Source: Escarpia spicata
Taxonomy: Eukaryota > Annelida > Polychaeta > Sabellida > Siboglinidae
NCBI GenBank assembly: GCA_963995525.1
Contig: CAXEFP010000012.1
Span: 1,116,001-1,180,000, forward strand
Length of the DNA stretch: 64,000 nt
Direction: 5' to 3'
Part shown: piece by piece, positions 9,447 to 24,213 of the stretch
Position numbering within the stretch: the first letter of the stretch is position 1
Layout of the letters: each line of letters begins with the position of its first letter
Notes under the pieces: model-generated
What the model saw: only the letters and a program-made list of their open reading frames with translations
Told to the model about the DNA's origin: nothing
Database searches by the model: none
Made by a program: the position numbers and the translations under genes

Positions 9447-11728
9447 CCGTTTTGCTGTGATATGCATTAATTTTTTTAGAACACTTTGATATGGGACATG
9501 TTTGTCTCGTGAGTACTGAAGGTACTGCTGCTTTAGACAAGAAAAAACTTCAAATGGGGATGAGTTTTCATACCTATAACTTACGTAATATGTTCTTGTA
9601 ACTTACGTGACGGGGATAAAACGGTAACATGCATTCCCATTTGGGGTTAATCTAGTTATGTGTGTAGCTTGATATCAATCTAGCCTTCGTGAAGATTTGT
9701 AACATGCAAAACATCTATTTGGGGTAAGACCACAGTAAGGATCCTTCCGCCGAAAAAAGTGCACTACAAATACCGTTTTGCTGTGATATGCATTAATTTT
9801 TTTCGAACATTTTGACATGAGACATGTTTGTCTCGTGAGTACTGAATGTACTGCTGCTTTAGACAAGATAAAACATCAAATGGGGATGAGTTTTCACACC
9901 TATAACTTACGTAATATGTTCTTGTAACTTACGTGACGGGGATATAACGGTAACATGCATTCCCATTTGGGGTTAATCTAGTTATGTGTGTAGCTTGATA
10001 TCAATCTAGCCTTCGTGAAGATTTGTAACATGCAAAACATCTATTTGGGGTAAGACCACATTAAATATCCTTCCGCCGAAAAAAGTGCATTACAAATACC
10101 GTTTTGCTGTGATATGCATTAATTTTTTTCGAACACTTTGATATGGGACATGTTTGTCTCGTGAGTACTGAAGGTACTGCTGCTTTAGACAAGAAAAAAC
10201 TTCAAATGGGGATGAGTTTTCACACCTATAACTTACGTAATATGTTCTTGTAACTTACGTGACGGGGATAAAACGGTAACAGGCATTCCCATTTGGGGTT
10301 AATCTAGTTATGTGTGTAGCTTGATATCAATCTAGCCTTCGTGAAGATTTGTAACATGCAAATCATCTATTTGGGATAAGACCACATTAAGGATCCTTCC
10401 GCCGAAAAAAGTGCACTACAAATACCTTTTTGCTGTGATATGCATTAATTTTTTTCGAACATTTTGACATGGGACATGTTTGTCTCGTGAGTACTGAATG
10501 TACTGCTGCTTTAGATAAGAAAAAACTTCAAATGGGGATTAGTTTTCACACCTATAACTTACGTAATATGTTCTTGTAACTTACGTGACGGAGATAGAAC
10601 GGTAACATGCATTCCCATTTGTGATTAATCTAGTTATGTGTGTAGCTTGATATCAATCTAGCCTTCGTGAAGATTTGTAACATGCATAACATCTATTTGG
10701 GGTAAGACCACATTAAAGATCCTTCCGCCGAAAAAAGTGCACTACAAATACCGTTTTGCTGTGATATGCATTAATTTTTTTCGAACACTTTGATATGGGA
10801 CATGTTTGTCTCGTGAGTACTGAAGGTACTGCTGCTTTAGACAAGAAAAAACTTCAAATGGGGATGAGTTTTCATACCTATAACTTACGTAATATGTTCT
10901 TGTAACTTACGTGACGGGGATAAAACGGTAACATGCATTCCCATTTGGGGTTAATCTAGTTATGTGTGTAGCTTGATATCAATCTAGCCTTCGTGAAGAT
11001 TTGTAACATGCAAAACATCTATTTGGGGTAAGACCACATTAAATATCCTTCCGCCGAAAAAAGTGCATTACAAATACCGTTTTGCTGTGATATGCATTAA
11101 TTTTTTCCGAACACTTTGATATGGGACATGTTTGTCTCGTGAGTACTGAAGGTACTGCTGCTTTAGACAAGAAATAACTTCAAATGGGGATGAGTTTTCA
11201 CACCTATAACTTACGTAATATGTTCTTGTAACTTACGTGACGGGGATAAAACGGTAACATGCATTCCCATTTGGGGTTAATCTAGTTATGTGTGTAGCTT
11301 GATATCAATCTAGCCTTCGTGAAGATTTGTAACATGCAAAACATCTATTTGGGGTAAGACCACATTAAATATCCTTCCGCCGAAAAAAGTGCATTACAAA
11401 TACCGTTTTGCTGTGATATGCATTAATTTTTTTCGAACACTTTGATATGGGACATGTTTGTCTCGTGAGTACTGAAGGTACTGCTGCTTTAGACAAGAAA
11501 AAACTTCAAATGGGGATGAGTTTTCACACCTATAACTTACGTAATATGTTCTTGTAACTTACGTGACGGGGATAAAACGGTAACATGCATTCCCATTTGG
11601 GGTTAATCTAGTTATGTGTGTAGCTTGATATCAATCTAGCCTTCGTGAAGATTTGTAACATGCAAATCATCTATTTGGGATAAGACCACATTAAGGATCC
11701 TTCCGCCGAAAAAAGTGCACTACAAATA
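9447..11728 (+). repeat. non-duplicated transition block with private variants
   Basis: Seven monomers (C5, D4, A1, B2, C4, A4, A1) separate the 7-mer and 5-mer HORs and have no matching copy in the window. They carry many one-off changes: GACATGAGAC near 9818, GATATAACGG near 9942, ACAGGCATTC near 10281, CCTTTTTGC at 10426-10428, TTTTTCCGAAC near 11106, and GAAATAACTT near 11174. The first T289G tail (CACAGTAAGG near 9732) occurs here. Confidence 0.8.
9675..9866 (-). other. recurrent 63-codon reading frame, judged non-coding
   Basis: This minus-strand frame spans two monomers (unit position 229 to position 94 of the next unit). It opens only where T289G changes an in-frame TAA stop to TAC. 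Its first codon is TTG, not ATG. It starts at 9675, 11957, 13587, 15869, 16521, 17499, 18151, 19781, 20107, 20759, 21737, 23367, 24019, 26301, 27931, 29235, 30865, 32169, 33799, 35103, 35429, 37058, 38362, 41623, 42927, 46188, 47492, 49448, 50100, 51730, 53034, 54338, 54990, 55968, 57272, 58250, 58902, 60206, 61184 and 62162. Changes include nonsynonymous ones (His/Pro, Met/Ile, Lys/Gln, Pro/His/Ser). No recognisable domain, signal or membrane segment. Confidence 0.85.
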
Positions 11729-14700
11729 CCGTTTTGCTGTGATATGCATTAATTTTTTTCGAACACTTTGATATGGGACATGTTTGTCTCGTGAGTACTG
11801 AAGGTACTGCTGCTTTAGACAAGAAAAAACTTCAAATGGGGATGAGTTTTCATACCTATAACTTACGTAATATGTTCTTGTAACTTACGTGACGGGGATA
11901 AAACGGTAACATGCATTCCCATTTGGGGTTAATCTAGTTATGTGTGTAGCTTGATATCAATCTAGCCTTCGTGAAGATTTGTAACATGCCAAACATCTAT
12001 TTGGGGTAAGACCACAGTAAGGATCCTTCCGCCGAAAAAAGTGCACTACAAATACCGTTTTGCTGTGATATGCATTAATTTTTTTCGAACATTTTGACAT
12101 GGGACATGTTTGTCTCGTGAGTACTGAATGTACTGCTGCTTTAGACAAGATAAAACATCAAATGGGGATGAGTTTTCACACCTATAACTTACGTAATATG
12201 TTCTTGTAACTTACGTGACGGGGATAAAACGGTAACATGCATTCCCATTTGGGGTTAATCTAGTTATGTGTGTAGCTTGATATCAATCTAGCCTTCGTGA
12301 AGATTTGTAACATGCAAATCATCTATTTGGGATAAGACCACATTAAGGATCCTTCCGCCGAAAAAAGTGCACTACAAATACCGTTTTGCTGTGATATGCA
12401 TTAATTTTTTTCGAACACTTTGACATGGGACATGTTTGTCTCGTGAGTACTGAATGTACTGCTGCTTTAGATAAGAAAAAATTTCAAATGGGGATTAGTT
12501 TTTACACCTATAACTTACGTAATATGTTCTTGTAACTTACGTGACGGAGATAGAACGGTAACATGCATTCCCATTTGTGATTAATCTAGTTATGTGTGTA
12601 GCTTGATATCAATCTAGCCTTCGTGAAGATTTGTAACATGCATAACATCTATTTGGGGTAAGACCACATTAAAGATCCTTCCGCCGAAAAAAGTGCACTA
12701 CAAATACCGTTTTGCTGTGATATGCATTAATTTTTTTCGAACACTTTGATATGGGACATGTTTGTCTCGTGAGTACTGAAGGTACTGCTGCTTTAGACAA
12801 GAAAAAACTTCAAATGGGGATGAGTTTTCATACCTATAACTTACGTAATATGTTCTTGTAACTTACATGACGGGGATAAAACGGTAACATGCATTCCCAT
12901 TTGGGGTAAATCTAGTTATGTGTGTAGCTTGATATCAATCTAGCCTTCGTAAAGATTTGTAACATGCAAAACATCTATTTGGGGTAAGACCACATTAAAT
13001 ATCCTTCCGCCGAAAAAAGTGCATTACAAATACCGTTTTGCTGTGATATGCATTAATTTTTTTCGAACACTTTGATATGGGACATGTTTGTCTCGTGAGT
13101 AGTGAAGGTACTGCTGCTTTAGACAAGAAAAAACTTCAAATGGGGATGAGTTTTCACACCTATAACTTACGTAATATGTTCTTGTAACTTACGTGACGGG
13201 GATAAAACGGTAACATGCATTCCCATTTGGGGTTAATCTAGTTATGTGTGTAGCTTGATATCAATCTAGCCTTCGTGAAGATTTGTAACATGCAAATCAT
13301 CTATTTGGGATAAGACCACATTAAGGATCCTTCCGCCGAAAAAAGTGCACTACAAATACCGTTTTGCTGTGATATGCATTAATTTTTTTCGAACACTTTG
13401 ACATGGGACATGTTTGTCTCGTGAGTACTGAAGGTACTGCTGCTTTAGACAAGAAAAAACTTCAAATGGGGATGAGTTTTCATACCTATAACTTACGTAA
13501 TATGTTCTTGTAACTTACGTGACGGGGATAAAACGGTAACATGCATTCCCATTTGGGGTTAATCTAGTTATGTGTGTAGCTTGATATCAATCTAGCCTTC
13601 GTGAAGATTTGTAACATGCCAAACATCTATTTGGGGTAAGACCACAGTAAGGATCCTTCCGCTGAAAAAAGTGCACTACAAATACCGTTTTGCTGTGATA
13701 TGCATTAATTTTTTTCGAACATTTTGACATGGGACATGTTTGTCTCGTGAGTACTGAATGTACTGCTGCTTTAGACAAGATAAAACATCAAATGGGGATG
13801 AGTTTTCACACCTATAACTTACGTAATATGTTCTTGTAACTTACGTGACGGGGATAAAACGGTAACATGCATTCCCATTTGGGGTTAATCTAGTTATGTG
13901 TGTAGCTTGATATCAATCTAGCCTTCGTGAAGATTTGTAACATGCAAATCATCTATTTGGGATAAGACCACATTAAGGATCCTTCCGCCGAAAAAAGTGC
14001 ACTACAAATACCGTTTTGCTGTGATATGCATTAATTTTTTTCGAACACTTTGACATGGGACATGTTTGTCTCGTGAGTACTGAATGTACTGCTGCTTTAG
14101 ATAAGAAAAAACTTCAAATGGGGATTAGTTTTTACACCTATAACTTACGTAATATGTTCTTGTAACTTACGTGACGGAGATAGAACGGTAACATGCATTC
14201 CCATTTGTGATTAATCTAGTTATGTGTGTAGCTTGATATCAATCTAGCCTTCGTGAAGATTTGTAACATGCATAACATCTATTTGGGGTAAGACCACATT
14301 AAAGATCCTTCCGCCGAAAAAAGTGCACTACAAATACCGTTTTGCTGTGATATGCATTAATTTTTTTCGAACACTTTGATATGGGACATGTTTGTCTCGT
14401 GAGTACTGAAGGTACTGCTGCTTTAGACAAGAAAAAACTTCAAATGGGGATGAGTTTTCATACCTATAACTTACGTAATATGTTCTTGTAACTTACGTGA
14501 CGGGGATAAAACGGTAACATGCATTCCCATTTGGGGTAAATCTAGTTATGTGTGTAGCTTGATATCAATCTAGCCTTCGTAAAGATTTGTAACATGCAAA
14601 ACATCTATTTGGGGTAAGACCACATTAAATATCCTTCCGCCGAAAAAAGTGCATTACAAATACCGTTTTGCTGTGATATGCATTAATTTTTTTCGAACAC

Positions 14701-14988
14701 TTTGATATGGGACATGTTTGTCTCGTGAGTACTGAAGGTACTGCTGCTTTAGACAAGAAAAAAATTCAAATGGGGATGAGTTTTCACACCTATAACTTAC
14801 GTAATATGTTCTTGTAACTTAGGTGACGTTGATAAAACGGTAACATGCATTCCCATTTGGGGTTAATCTAGTTATGTGTGTAGCTTGATATCAATCTAGC
14901 CTTCGTGAAGATTTGTAACATGCAAATCATCTATTTGGGATAAGACCACATTAAGGATCCTTCCGCCGAAAAAAGTGCACTACAAATA
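11729..14988 (+). repeat. 5-mer HOR I (1630 bp), two tandem copies
   Basis: Copy 1 is 11729-13358 and copy 2 is 13359-14988, both in the order C5, D1, B2, C4, A1. Shared rare variants at 1630-bp spacing are ATGCCAAAC near 11987/13617, GTTTTTACACC near 12499/14129, GGGGTAAATC near 12903/14533, and CTTCGTAAAG near 12946/14576. Private changes also occur. GCTGAAAA near 13663 breaks CCGCCG. CTTAGGTGACGTTGAT near 14819 lies in the last monomer. Confidence 0.92.
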
Positions 14989-15314
14989 CCGTTTTGCTGT
15001 GATATGCATTAATTTTTTTCGAACACTTTGACATGGGACATGTTTGTCTCGTGAGTACTGAATGTACTGCTGCTTTAGATAAGAAAAAACTTCAAATGGG
15101 TATTAGTTTTCACACCTATAACTTACGTAATATGTTCTTGTAACTTACGTGACGGAGATAGAACGGTAACATGCATTCCCATTTGTGATTAATCTAGTTA
15201 TGTGTGTAGCTTGATATCAATCTAGCCTTCGTGAAGATTTGTAACATGCATAACATCTATTTGGGGTAAGACCACATTAAAGATCCTTCCGCCGAAAAAA
15301 GTGCACTACAAATA
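14989..15314 (+). repeat. single B2 spacer monomer between two 5-mer HORs
   Basis: An ordinary B-class unit with tail 2 and one private change (GGGTATTAG near 15098). It belongs to neither adjacent 5-mer duplication. Confidence 0.75.
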
Positions 15315-18300
15315 CCGTTTTGCTGTGATATGCATTAATTTTTTTCGAACACTTTGATATGGGACATGTTTGTCTCGTGAGTACTGAAGGTACTGCTGCT
15401 TTAGACAAGAAAAAACTTCAAATGGGGATGAGTTTTCATACCTATAACTTACGTAATATGTTCTTGTAACTTACGTGACGGGGATAAAACGGTAACATGC
15501 ATTCCCATTTGGGATTAATCTAGTTATGTGTGTAGCTTGATATCAATCTAGCCTTCGTGAAGATTTGTAACATGCAAAACATCTATTTGGGGTAAGACCA
15601 CATTAAGGATCCTTCCGCCGAAAAAAGTGCACTACAAATACCGTTTTGCTGTGATATGCATTAATGTTTTTCGAAAATTTTGACATGGGACATGTTTGTC
15701 TCGTGAGTACTGAATGTACTGCTGCTTTAGACAAGATAAAACATCAAATGGGGATGAGTTTTCACACCTATAACTTACGTAATATGTTCTTGTAACTTAC
15801 GTGACGGGGATAAAACGGTAACATGCATTCCCATTTGGGGTTAATCTAATTATGTGTGTAGCTTGATATCAATCTAGCCTTCGTGAAGATTTGTAACATG
15901 CAAAACATCTATTTGGGGTAAGACCACAGTAAGGATCCTTCCGCCGAAAAAAGTGCACTACAAATACCGTTTTGCTGTGATATGCATTAATTTTTTTCGA
16001 ACATTTTGACATTGGACATGTTTGTCTCGTGAGTACTGAATGTACTGCTGCTTTAGACAAGATAAAACATCAAATGGGGATGAGTTTTCACACCTATAAC
16101 TTACGTAATATGTTCTTGTAACTTACGTGACGGGGATAAAACGGTAACATGCATTCCCATTTGGGGTTAATCTAGTTATGTGTGTAGCTTGATATCAATC
16201 TAGCCTTCGTGAAGATTTGTAACATGCAAATCATCTATTTGGGATAAGACCACATTAAGGATCCTTCCGCCGAAAAAAGTGCACTACAAATACCGTTTTG
16301 CTGTGATATGCATTAATTTTTTTCGAACACTTTGACATGGGACATGTTTGTCTCGTGAGTACTGAATGTACTGCTGCTTTAGATAAGAAAAAACTTCAAA
16401 TGGGGATTAGTTTTCACACCTATAACTTACGTAATATGTTCTTGTAACTTACGTGACGGAGATAGAACGGTAACATGCATTCCCATTTGTGATTAATCTA
16501 GTTATGTGTGTAGCTTGATATCAATCTAGCCTTCGTGAAGATTTGTAACATGCAAAACATCTATTTGGGGTAAGACCACAGTAAGGATCCTTCCGCCGAA
16601 AAAAGTGCACTACAAATACCGTTTTGCTGTGATATGCATTAATTTTTTTCGAACATTTTGACATGGGACATGTTTGTCTCGTGAGTACTGAATGTACTGC
16701 TGCTTTAGACAAGATAAAACATCAAATGGGGATGAGTTTTCACACCTATAACTTACGTAATATGTTCTTGTAACTTACGTGACGGAGATAGAACGGTAAC
16801 ATGCATTCCCATTTGTGATTAATCTAGTTATGTGTGTAGCTTGATATAAATCTAGCCTTCGTGAAGATTTGTAACATGCAAAACATCTATTTGGGGTAAG
16901 AACACATTAAATATCCTTCCGCCGAAAAAAGTGCACTACAAATACCGTTTTGCTGTGATATGCATTAATTTTTTTCGAACACTTTGATATGGGACATGTT
17001 TGTCTCGTGAGTACTGAAGGTACTGCTGCTTTAGACAAGAAAAAACTTCAAATGGGGATGAGTTTTCATACCTATAACTTACGTAATATGTTCTTGTAAC
17101 TTACGTGACGGGGATAAAACGGTAACATGCATTCCCATTTGGGATTAATCTAGTTATGTGTGTAGCTTGATATCAATCTAGCCTTCGTGAAGATTTGTAA
17201 CATGCAAAACATCTATTTGGGGTAAGACCACATTAAGGATCCTTCCGCCGAAAAAAGTGCACTACAAATACCGTTTTGCTGTGATATGCATTAATGTTTT
17301 TCGAAAATTTTGACATGGGACATGTTTGTCTCGTGAGTACTGAATGTACTGCTGCTTTAGACAAGATAAAACATCAAATGGGGATGAGTTTTCACACCTA
17401 TAACTTACGTAATATGTTCTTGTAACTTACGTGACGGGGATAAAACGGTAACATGCATTCCCATTTGGGGTTAATCTAATTATGTGTGTAGCTTGATATC
17501 AATCTAGCCTTCGTGAAGATTTGTAACATGCAAAACATCTATTTGGGGTAAGACCACAGTAAGGATCCTTCCGCCGAAAAAAGTGCACTACAAATACCGT
17601 TTTGCTGTGATATGCATTAATTTTTTTCGAACATTTTGACATTGGACATGTTTGTCTCGTGAGTACTGAATGTACTGCTGCTTTAGACAAGATAAAACAT
17701 CAAATGGGGATGAGTTTTCACACCTATAACTTACGTAATATGTTCTTGTAACTTACGTGACGGGGATAAAACGGTAACATGCATTCCCATTTGGGGTTAA
17801 TCTAGTTATGTGTGTAGCTTGATATCAATCTAGCCTTCGTGAAGATTTGTAACATGCAAATCATCTATTTGGGATAAGACCACATTAAGGATCCTTCCGC
17901 CGAAAAAAGTGCACTACAAATACCGTTTTGCTGTGATATGCATTAATTTTTTTCGAACACTTTGACATGGGACATGTTTGTCTCGTGAGTACTGAATGTA
18001 CTGCTGCTTTAGATAAGAAAAAACTTCAAATGGGGATTAGTTTTCACACCTATAACTTACGTAATATGTTCTTGTAACTTACGTGACGGAGATAGAACGG
18101 TAACATGCATTCCCATTTGTGATTAATCTAGTTATGTGTGTAGCTTGATATCAATCTAGCCTTCGTGAAGATTTGTAACATGCAAAACATCTATTTGGGG
18201 TAAGACCACAGTAAGGATCCTTCCGCCGAAAAAAGTGCACTACAAATACCGTTTTGCTGTGATATGCATTAATTTTTTTCGAACATTTTGACATGGGACA

Positions 18301-18574
18301 TGTTTGTCTCGTGAGTACTGAATGTACTGCTGCTTTAGACAAGATAAAACATCAAATGGGGATGAGTTTTCACACCTATAACTTACGTAATATGTTCTTG
18401 TAACTTACGTGACGGAGATAGAACGGTAACATGCATTCCCATTTGTGATTAATCTAGTTATGTGTGTAGCTTGATATAAATCTAGCCTTCGTGAAGATTT
18501 GTAACATGCAAAACATCTATTTGGGGTAAGAACACATTAAATATCCTTCCGCCGAAAAAAGTGCATTACAAATA
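15315..18574 (+). repeat. 5-mer HOR II (1630 bp), two tandem copies
   Basis: Copy 1 is 15315-16944 and copy 2 is 16945-18574, both ordered C3, D5, D1, B5, D/B-hybrid 4. Shared rare variants at 1630-bp offset are TGGGATTAATC near 15509/17139, TAATGTTTTTCGAAAATT near 15663/17293, GACATTGGAC near 16008/17638, TTGATATAAATC near 16842/18472, and AAGAACACATT near 16898/18528. The copies differ at the last tail: GCACTAC near 16933 versus GCATTAC near 18563. The composition differs from the 5-mer at 11729, so the two 5-mers arose separately. Confidence 0.93.
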
Positions 18575-20856
18575 CCGTTTTGCTGTGATATGCATTAATT
18601 TTTTTCGAACACTTTGATATGGGACATGTTTGTCTCGTGAGTACTGAAGGTACTGCTGCTTTAGACAAGAAAAAACTTCAAATGGGGATGAGTTTTCACA
18701 CCTATAACTTACGTAATATGTTCTTGTAACTTACGTGACGGGGATAAAACGGTAACATGCATTCCCATTTGGGGTTAATCTAGTTATGTGTGTAGCTTGA
18801 TATCAATCTAGCCTTCGTGAAGATTTGTAACATGCAAATCATCTATTTGGGATAAGACCACATTAAGGATCCTTCCGCCGAAAAAAGTGCACTACAAATA
18901 CCGTTTTGCTGTGATATGCATTAATTTTTTTCGAACACTTTGACATGGGACATGTTTGTCTCGTGAGTACTGAATGTATTGCTGCTTTAGATAAGAAAAA
19001 ACTTCAAATGGGGATTAGTTTTCACACCTATAACTTACGTAATATGTTCTTGTAACTTACGTGACGGAGATAGAACGGTAACATGCATTCCCATTTGTGA
19101 TTAATCTAGTTATGTGTGTAGCTTGATATCAATCTAGCCTTCGTGAAGATTTGTAACATGCATAACATCTATTTGGGGTAAGAACACATTAAAGATCCTT
19201 CCGCCGAGAAAAGGGCACTACAAATACCGTTTTGCTGTGATATGCATTAATTTTTTTCGAACACTTTGATATGGGACATGTTTGTCTCGTGAGTACTGAA
19301 GGTACTGCTGCTTTAGACAAGAAAAAACTTCAAATGGGGATGAGTTTTCATACCTATAACTTACGTAATATGTTCTTGTAACTTACGTGACGGGGATAAA
19401 ACGGTAACATGCATTCCCATTTGGGGTTAATCTAGTTATGTGTGTAGCTTGATATCAATCTAGCCTTCGTGAAGATTTGTAACATGCAAAACATCTATTT
19501 GGGGTAAGACCACATTAAGGATCCTTCCGCCGAAAAAAGTGCACTACAAATACCGTTTTGCTGTGATATGCATTAATTTTTTTCGAACATTTTGACATGG
19601 GACATGTTTGTCTCGTGAGTACTGAATGTACTGCTGCTTTAGACAAGATAAAACATCAAATGGGGATGAGTTTTCACACCTATAACTTACGTAATATGTT
19701 CTTGTAACTTACGTGACGGGGATAAAACGGTAACATGCATTCCCATTTGGGGTTAATCTAGTTATGTGTGTAGCTTGATATCAATCTAGCCTTCGTGAAG
19801 ATTTGTAACATGCAAAACATCTATTTGGGGTAAGACCACAGTAATGATCCTTCCGCCGAAAAAAGTGCACTACAAATACCGTTTTGCTGTGATATGCATT
19901 AATTTTTTTCGAACATTTTGACATGGGACATGTTTGTCTCGTGAGTACTGAATGTACTGCTGCTTTAGACAAGATAAAACATCAAATGGGGATGAGTTTT
20001 CACACCTATAACTTACGTAATATGTTCTTGTAACTTACGTGACGGGGATAAAACGGTAACATGCATTCCCATTTGGGGTTAATCTAGTTATGTGTGTAGC
20101 TTGATATCAATCTAGCCTTCGTGAAGATTTGTAACATGCAAAACATCTATTTGGGGTAAGACCACAGTAAGGATCCTTCCGCCGAAAAAAGTGCACTACA
20201 AATACCGTTTTGCTGTGATATGCATTAATTTTTTTCGAACATTTTGACATGGGACATGTTTGTCTCGTGAGTACTGAATGTACTGCTGCTTTAGACAAGA
20301 TAAAACATCAAATGGGGATGAGTTTTCACACCTATAACTTACGTAATATGTTCTTGTAACTTACGTGACGGGGATAAAACGGTAACATGCATTCCCATTT
20401 GGGGTTAATCTAGTTATGTGTGTAGCTTGATATCAATCTAGCCTTCGTGAAGATTTGTAACATGCAAATCATCTATTTGGGATAAGACCACATTAAGGAT
20501 CCTTCCGCCGAAAAAAGTGCACTACAAATACCGTTTTGCTGTGATATGCATTAATTTTTTTCGAACACTTTGACATGGGACATGTTTGTCTCGTGAGTAC
20601 TGAATGTACTGCTGCTTTAGATAAGAAAAAACTTCAAATGGGGATTAGTTTTCACACCTATAACTTACGTAATATGTTCTTGTAACTTACGTGACGGAGA
20701 TAGAACGGTAACATGCATTCCCATTTGTGATTAATCTAGTTATGTGTGTAGCTTGATATCAATCTAGCCTTCGTGAAGATTTGTAACATGCAAAACATCT
20801 ATTTGGGGTAAGACCACAGTAAGGATCCTTCCGCCGAAAAAAGTGCACTACAAATA

Positions 20857-22812
20857 CCGTTTTGCTGTGATATGCATTAATTTTTTTCGAACATTTTGAC
20901 ATGGGACATGTTTGTCTCGTGAGTACTGAATGTACTGCTGCTTTAGACAAGATAAAACATCAAATGGGGATGAGTTTTCACACCTATAACTTACGTAATA
21001 TGTTCTTGTAACTTACGTGACGGGGATAAAACGGTAACATGCATTCCCATTTGGGGTTAATCTAGTTATGTGTGTAGCTTGATATCAATCTAGCCTTCGT
21101 GAAGATTTGTAACATGCAAAACATCTATTTGGGGTAAGACCACATTAAATATCCTTCCGCCGAAAAAAGTGCATTACAAATACCGTTTTGCTGTGATATG
21201 CATTAATTTTTTTCGAACACTTTGATATGGGACATGTTTGTCTCGTGAGTACTGAAGGTACTGCTGCTTTAGACAAGAAAAAACTTCAAATGGGGATGAG
21301 TTTTCACACCTATAACTTACGTAATATGTTCTTGTAACTTACGTGACGGGGATAAAACGGTAACATGCATTCCCATTTGGGGTTAATCTAGTTATGTGTG
21401 TAGCTTGATATCAATCTAGCCTTCGTGAAGATTTGTAACATGCAAATCATCTATTTGGGATAAGACCACATTAAGGATCCTTCCGCCGAAAAAAGTGCAC
21501 TACAAATACCGTTTTGCTGTGATATGCATTAATTTTTTTCGAACACTTTGACATGGGACATGTTTGTCTCGTGAGTACTGAATGTACTGCTGCTTTAGAT
21601 AAGAAAAAACTTCAAATGGGGATTAGTTTTCACACCTATAACTTACGTAATATGTTCTTGTAACTTACGTGACGGAGATAGAACGGTAACATGCATTCCC
21701 ATTTGTGATTAATCTAGTTATGTGTGTAGCTTGATATCAATCTAGCCTTCGTGAAGATTTGTAACATGCAAAACATCTATTTGGGGTAAGACCACAGTAA
21801 GGATCCTTCCGCCGAAAAAAGTGCACTACAAATACCGTTTTGCTGTGATATGCATTAATTTTTTTCGAACATTTTGACATGGGACATGTTTGTCTCGTGA
21901 GTACTGAATGTACTGCTGCTTTAGACAAGATAAAACATCAAATGGGGATGAGTTTTCACACCTATAACTTACGTAATATGTTCTTGTAACTTACGTGACG
22001 GGGATAAAACGGTAACATGCATTCCCATTTGGGGTTAATCTAGTTATGTGTGTAGCTTGATATCAATCTAGCCTTCGTGAAGATTTGTAACATGCAAAAC
22101 ATCTATTTGGGGTAAGACCACATTAAATATCCTTCCGCCGAAAAAAGTGCATTACAAATACCGTTTTGCTGTGATATGCATTAATTTTTTTCGAACACTT
22201 TGATATGGGACATGTTTGTCTCGTGAGTACTGAAGGTACTGCTGCTTTAGACAAGAAAAAACTTCAAATGGGGATGAGTTTTCACACCTATAACTTACGT
22301 AATATGTTCTTGTAACTTACGTGACGGGGATAAAACGGTAACATGCATTCCCATTTGGGGTTAATCTAGTTATGTGTGTAGCTTGATATCAATCTAGCCT
22401 TCGTGAAGATTTGTAACATGCAAATCATCTATTTGGGATAAGACCACATTAAGGATCCTTCCGCCGAAAAAAGTGCACTACAAATACCGTTTTGCTGTGA
22501 TATGCATTAATTTTTTTCGAACACTTTGACATGGGACATGTTTGTCTCGTGAGTACTGAATGTACTGCTGCTTTAGATAAGAAAAAACTTCAAATGGGGA
22601 TTAGTTTTCACACCTATAACTTACGTAATATGTTCTTGTAACTTACGTGACGGAGATAGAACGGTAACATGCATTCCCATTTGTGATTAATCTAGTTATG
22701 TGTGTAGCTTGATATCAATCTAGCCTTCGTGAAGATTTGTAACATGCATAACATCTATTTGGGGTAAGACCACATTAAAGATCCTTCCGCCGAAAAAAGT
22801 GCACTACAAATA
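20857..22812 (+). repeat. 3-mer tandem duplication (978 bp)
   Basis: Units at 20857, 21183 and 21509 (D4, A1, B) are followed by the same series at 21835, 22161 and 22487. The last member of each set differs in tail: the first ends with CAAAAC and CAGTAAGG (tail 5), the second with CATAAC and AAAGATCC (tail 2). The duplication end therefore lies inside the third unit, upstream of unit position 263. Confidence 0.82.
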
Positions 22813-24018
22813 CCGTTTTTCTGTGATATGCATTAATTTTTTTCGAACACTTTGATATGGGACATGTTTGTCTCGTGAGTACTGAAGGTACTGCTGCTTT
22901 AGACAAGAAAAAACTTCAAATGGGGATGAGTTTTCATACCTATAACTTACGTAATATGTTCTTGTAACTTACGTGACGGGGATAAAACGGTAACATGCAT
23001 TCCCATTTGGGGTTAATCTAGTTATGTGTGTAGCTTGATATCAATCTAGCCTTCGTGAAGATTTGTAACATGCAAAACATCTATTTGGGGTAAGACCACA
23101 TTAAGGATCCTTCCGCCGAAAAAAGTGCACTACAAATACCGTTTTGCTGTGATATGCATTAATTTTTTTCGAACATTTTGACATGGGACATGTTTGTCTC
23201 GTGAGTACTGAATGTACTGCTGCTTTAGACAAGATAAAACATCAAATGGGGATGAGTTTTCACACCTATAACTTACGTAATATGTTCTTGTAACTTACGT
23301 GACGGGGATAAAACGGTAACATGCATTCCCATTTGGGGTTAATCTAGTTATGTGTGTAGCTTGATATCAATCTAGCCTTCGTGAAGATTTGTAACATGCA
23401 AAACATCTATTTGGGGTAAGACCACAGTAAGGATCCTTCCGCCGAAAAAAGTGCACTACAAATACCGTTTTGCTGTGATATGCATTAATTTTTTTCGAAC
23501 ATTTTGACATGGGACATGTTTGTCTCGTGAGTACTGAATGTACTGCTGCTTTAGACAAGATAAAACATCAAATGGGGATGAGTTTTCACACCTATAACTT
23601 ACGTAATATGTTCTTGTAACTTACGTGACGGGGATAAAACGGTAACATGCATTCCCATTTGGGGTTAATCTAGTTATGTGTGTAGCTTGATATCAATCTA
23701 GCCTTCGTGAAGATTTGTAACATGCAAATCATCTATTTGGGATAAGACCACATTAAGGATCCTTCCGCCGAAAAAAGTGCACTACAAATACCGTTTTGCT
23801 GTGATATGCATTAATTTTTTTCGAACACTTTGACATGGGACATGTTTGTCTCGTGAGTACTGAATGTACTGCTGCTTTAGATAAGAAAAAACTTCAAATG
23901 GGGATTAGTTTTCACACCTATAACTTACGTAATATGTTCTTGTAACTTACGTGACGGAGATAGAACGGTAACATGCATTCCCATTTGTGATTAATCTAGT
24001 TATGTGTGTAGCTTGATA

Positions 24019-24213
24019 TCAATCTAGCCTTCGTGAAGATTTGTAACATGCAAAACATCTATTTGGGGTAAGACCACAGTAAGGATCCTTCCGCCGAAAA
24101 AAGTGCACTACAAATACCGTTTTGCTGTGATATGCATTAATTTTTTTCGAACACTTTGACATGGGACATGTTTGTCTCGTGAGTACTGAATGTACTGCTG
24201 CTTTAGACAACAT
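24019..24213 (-). other. variant of the recurrent frame with an ATG
   Basis: A private G to C change (ACAACATAAAAC near 24207) creates CAT at 24211-24213, which reads ATG on the minus strand one codon before the usual TTG. This gives 64 codons. It is the only member that begins with ATG at this point. Nothing else suggests it is expressed. Confidence 0.7.
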
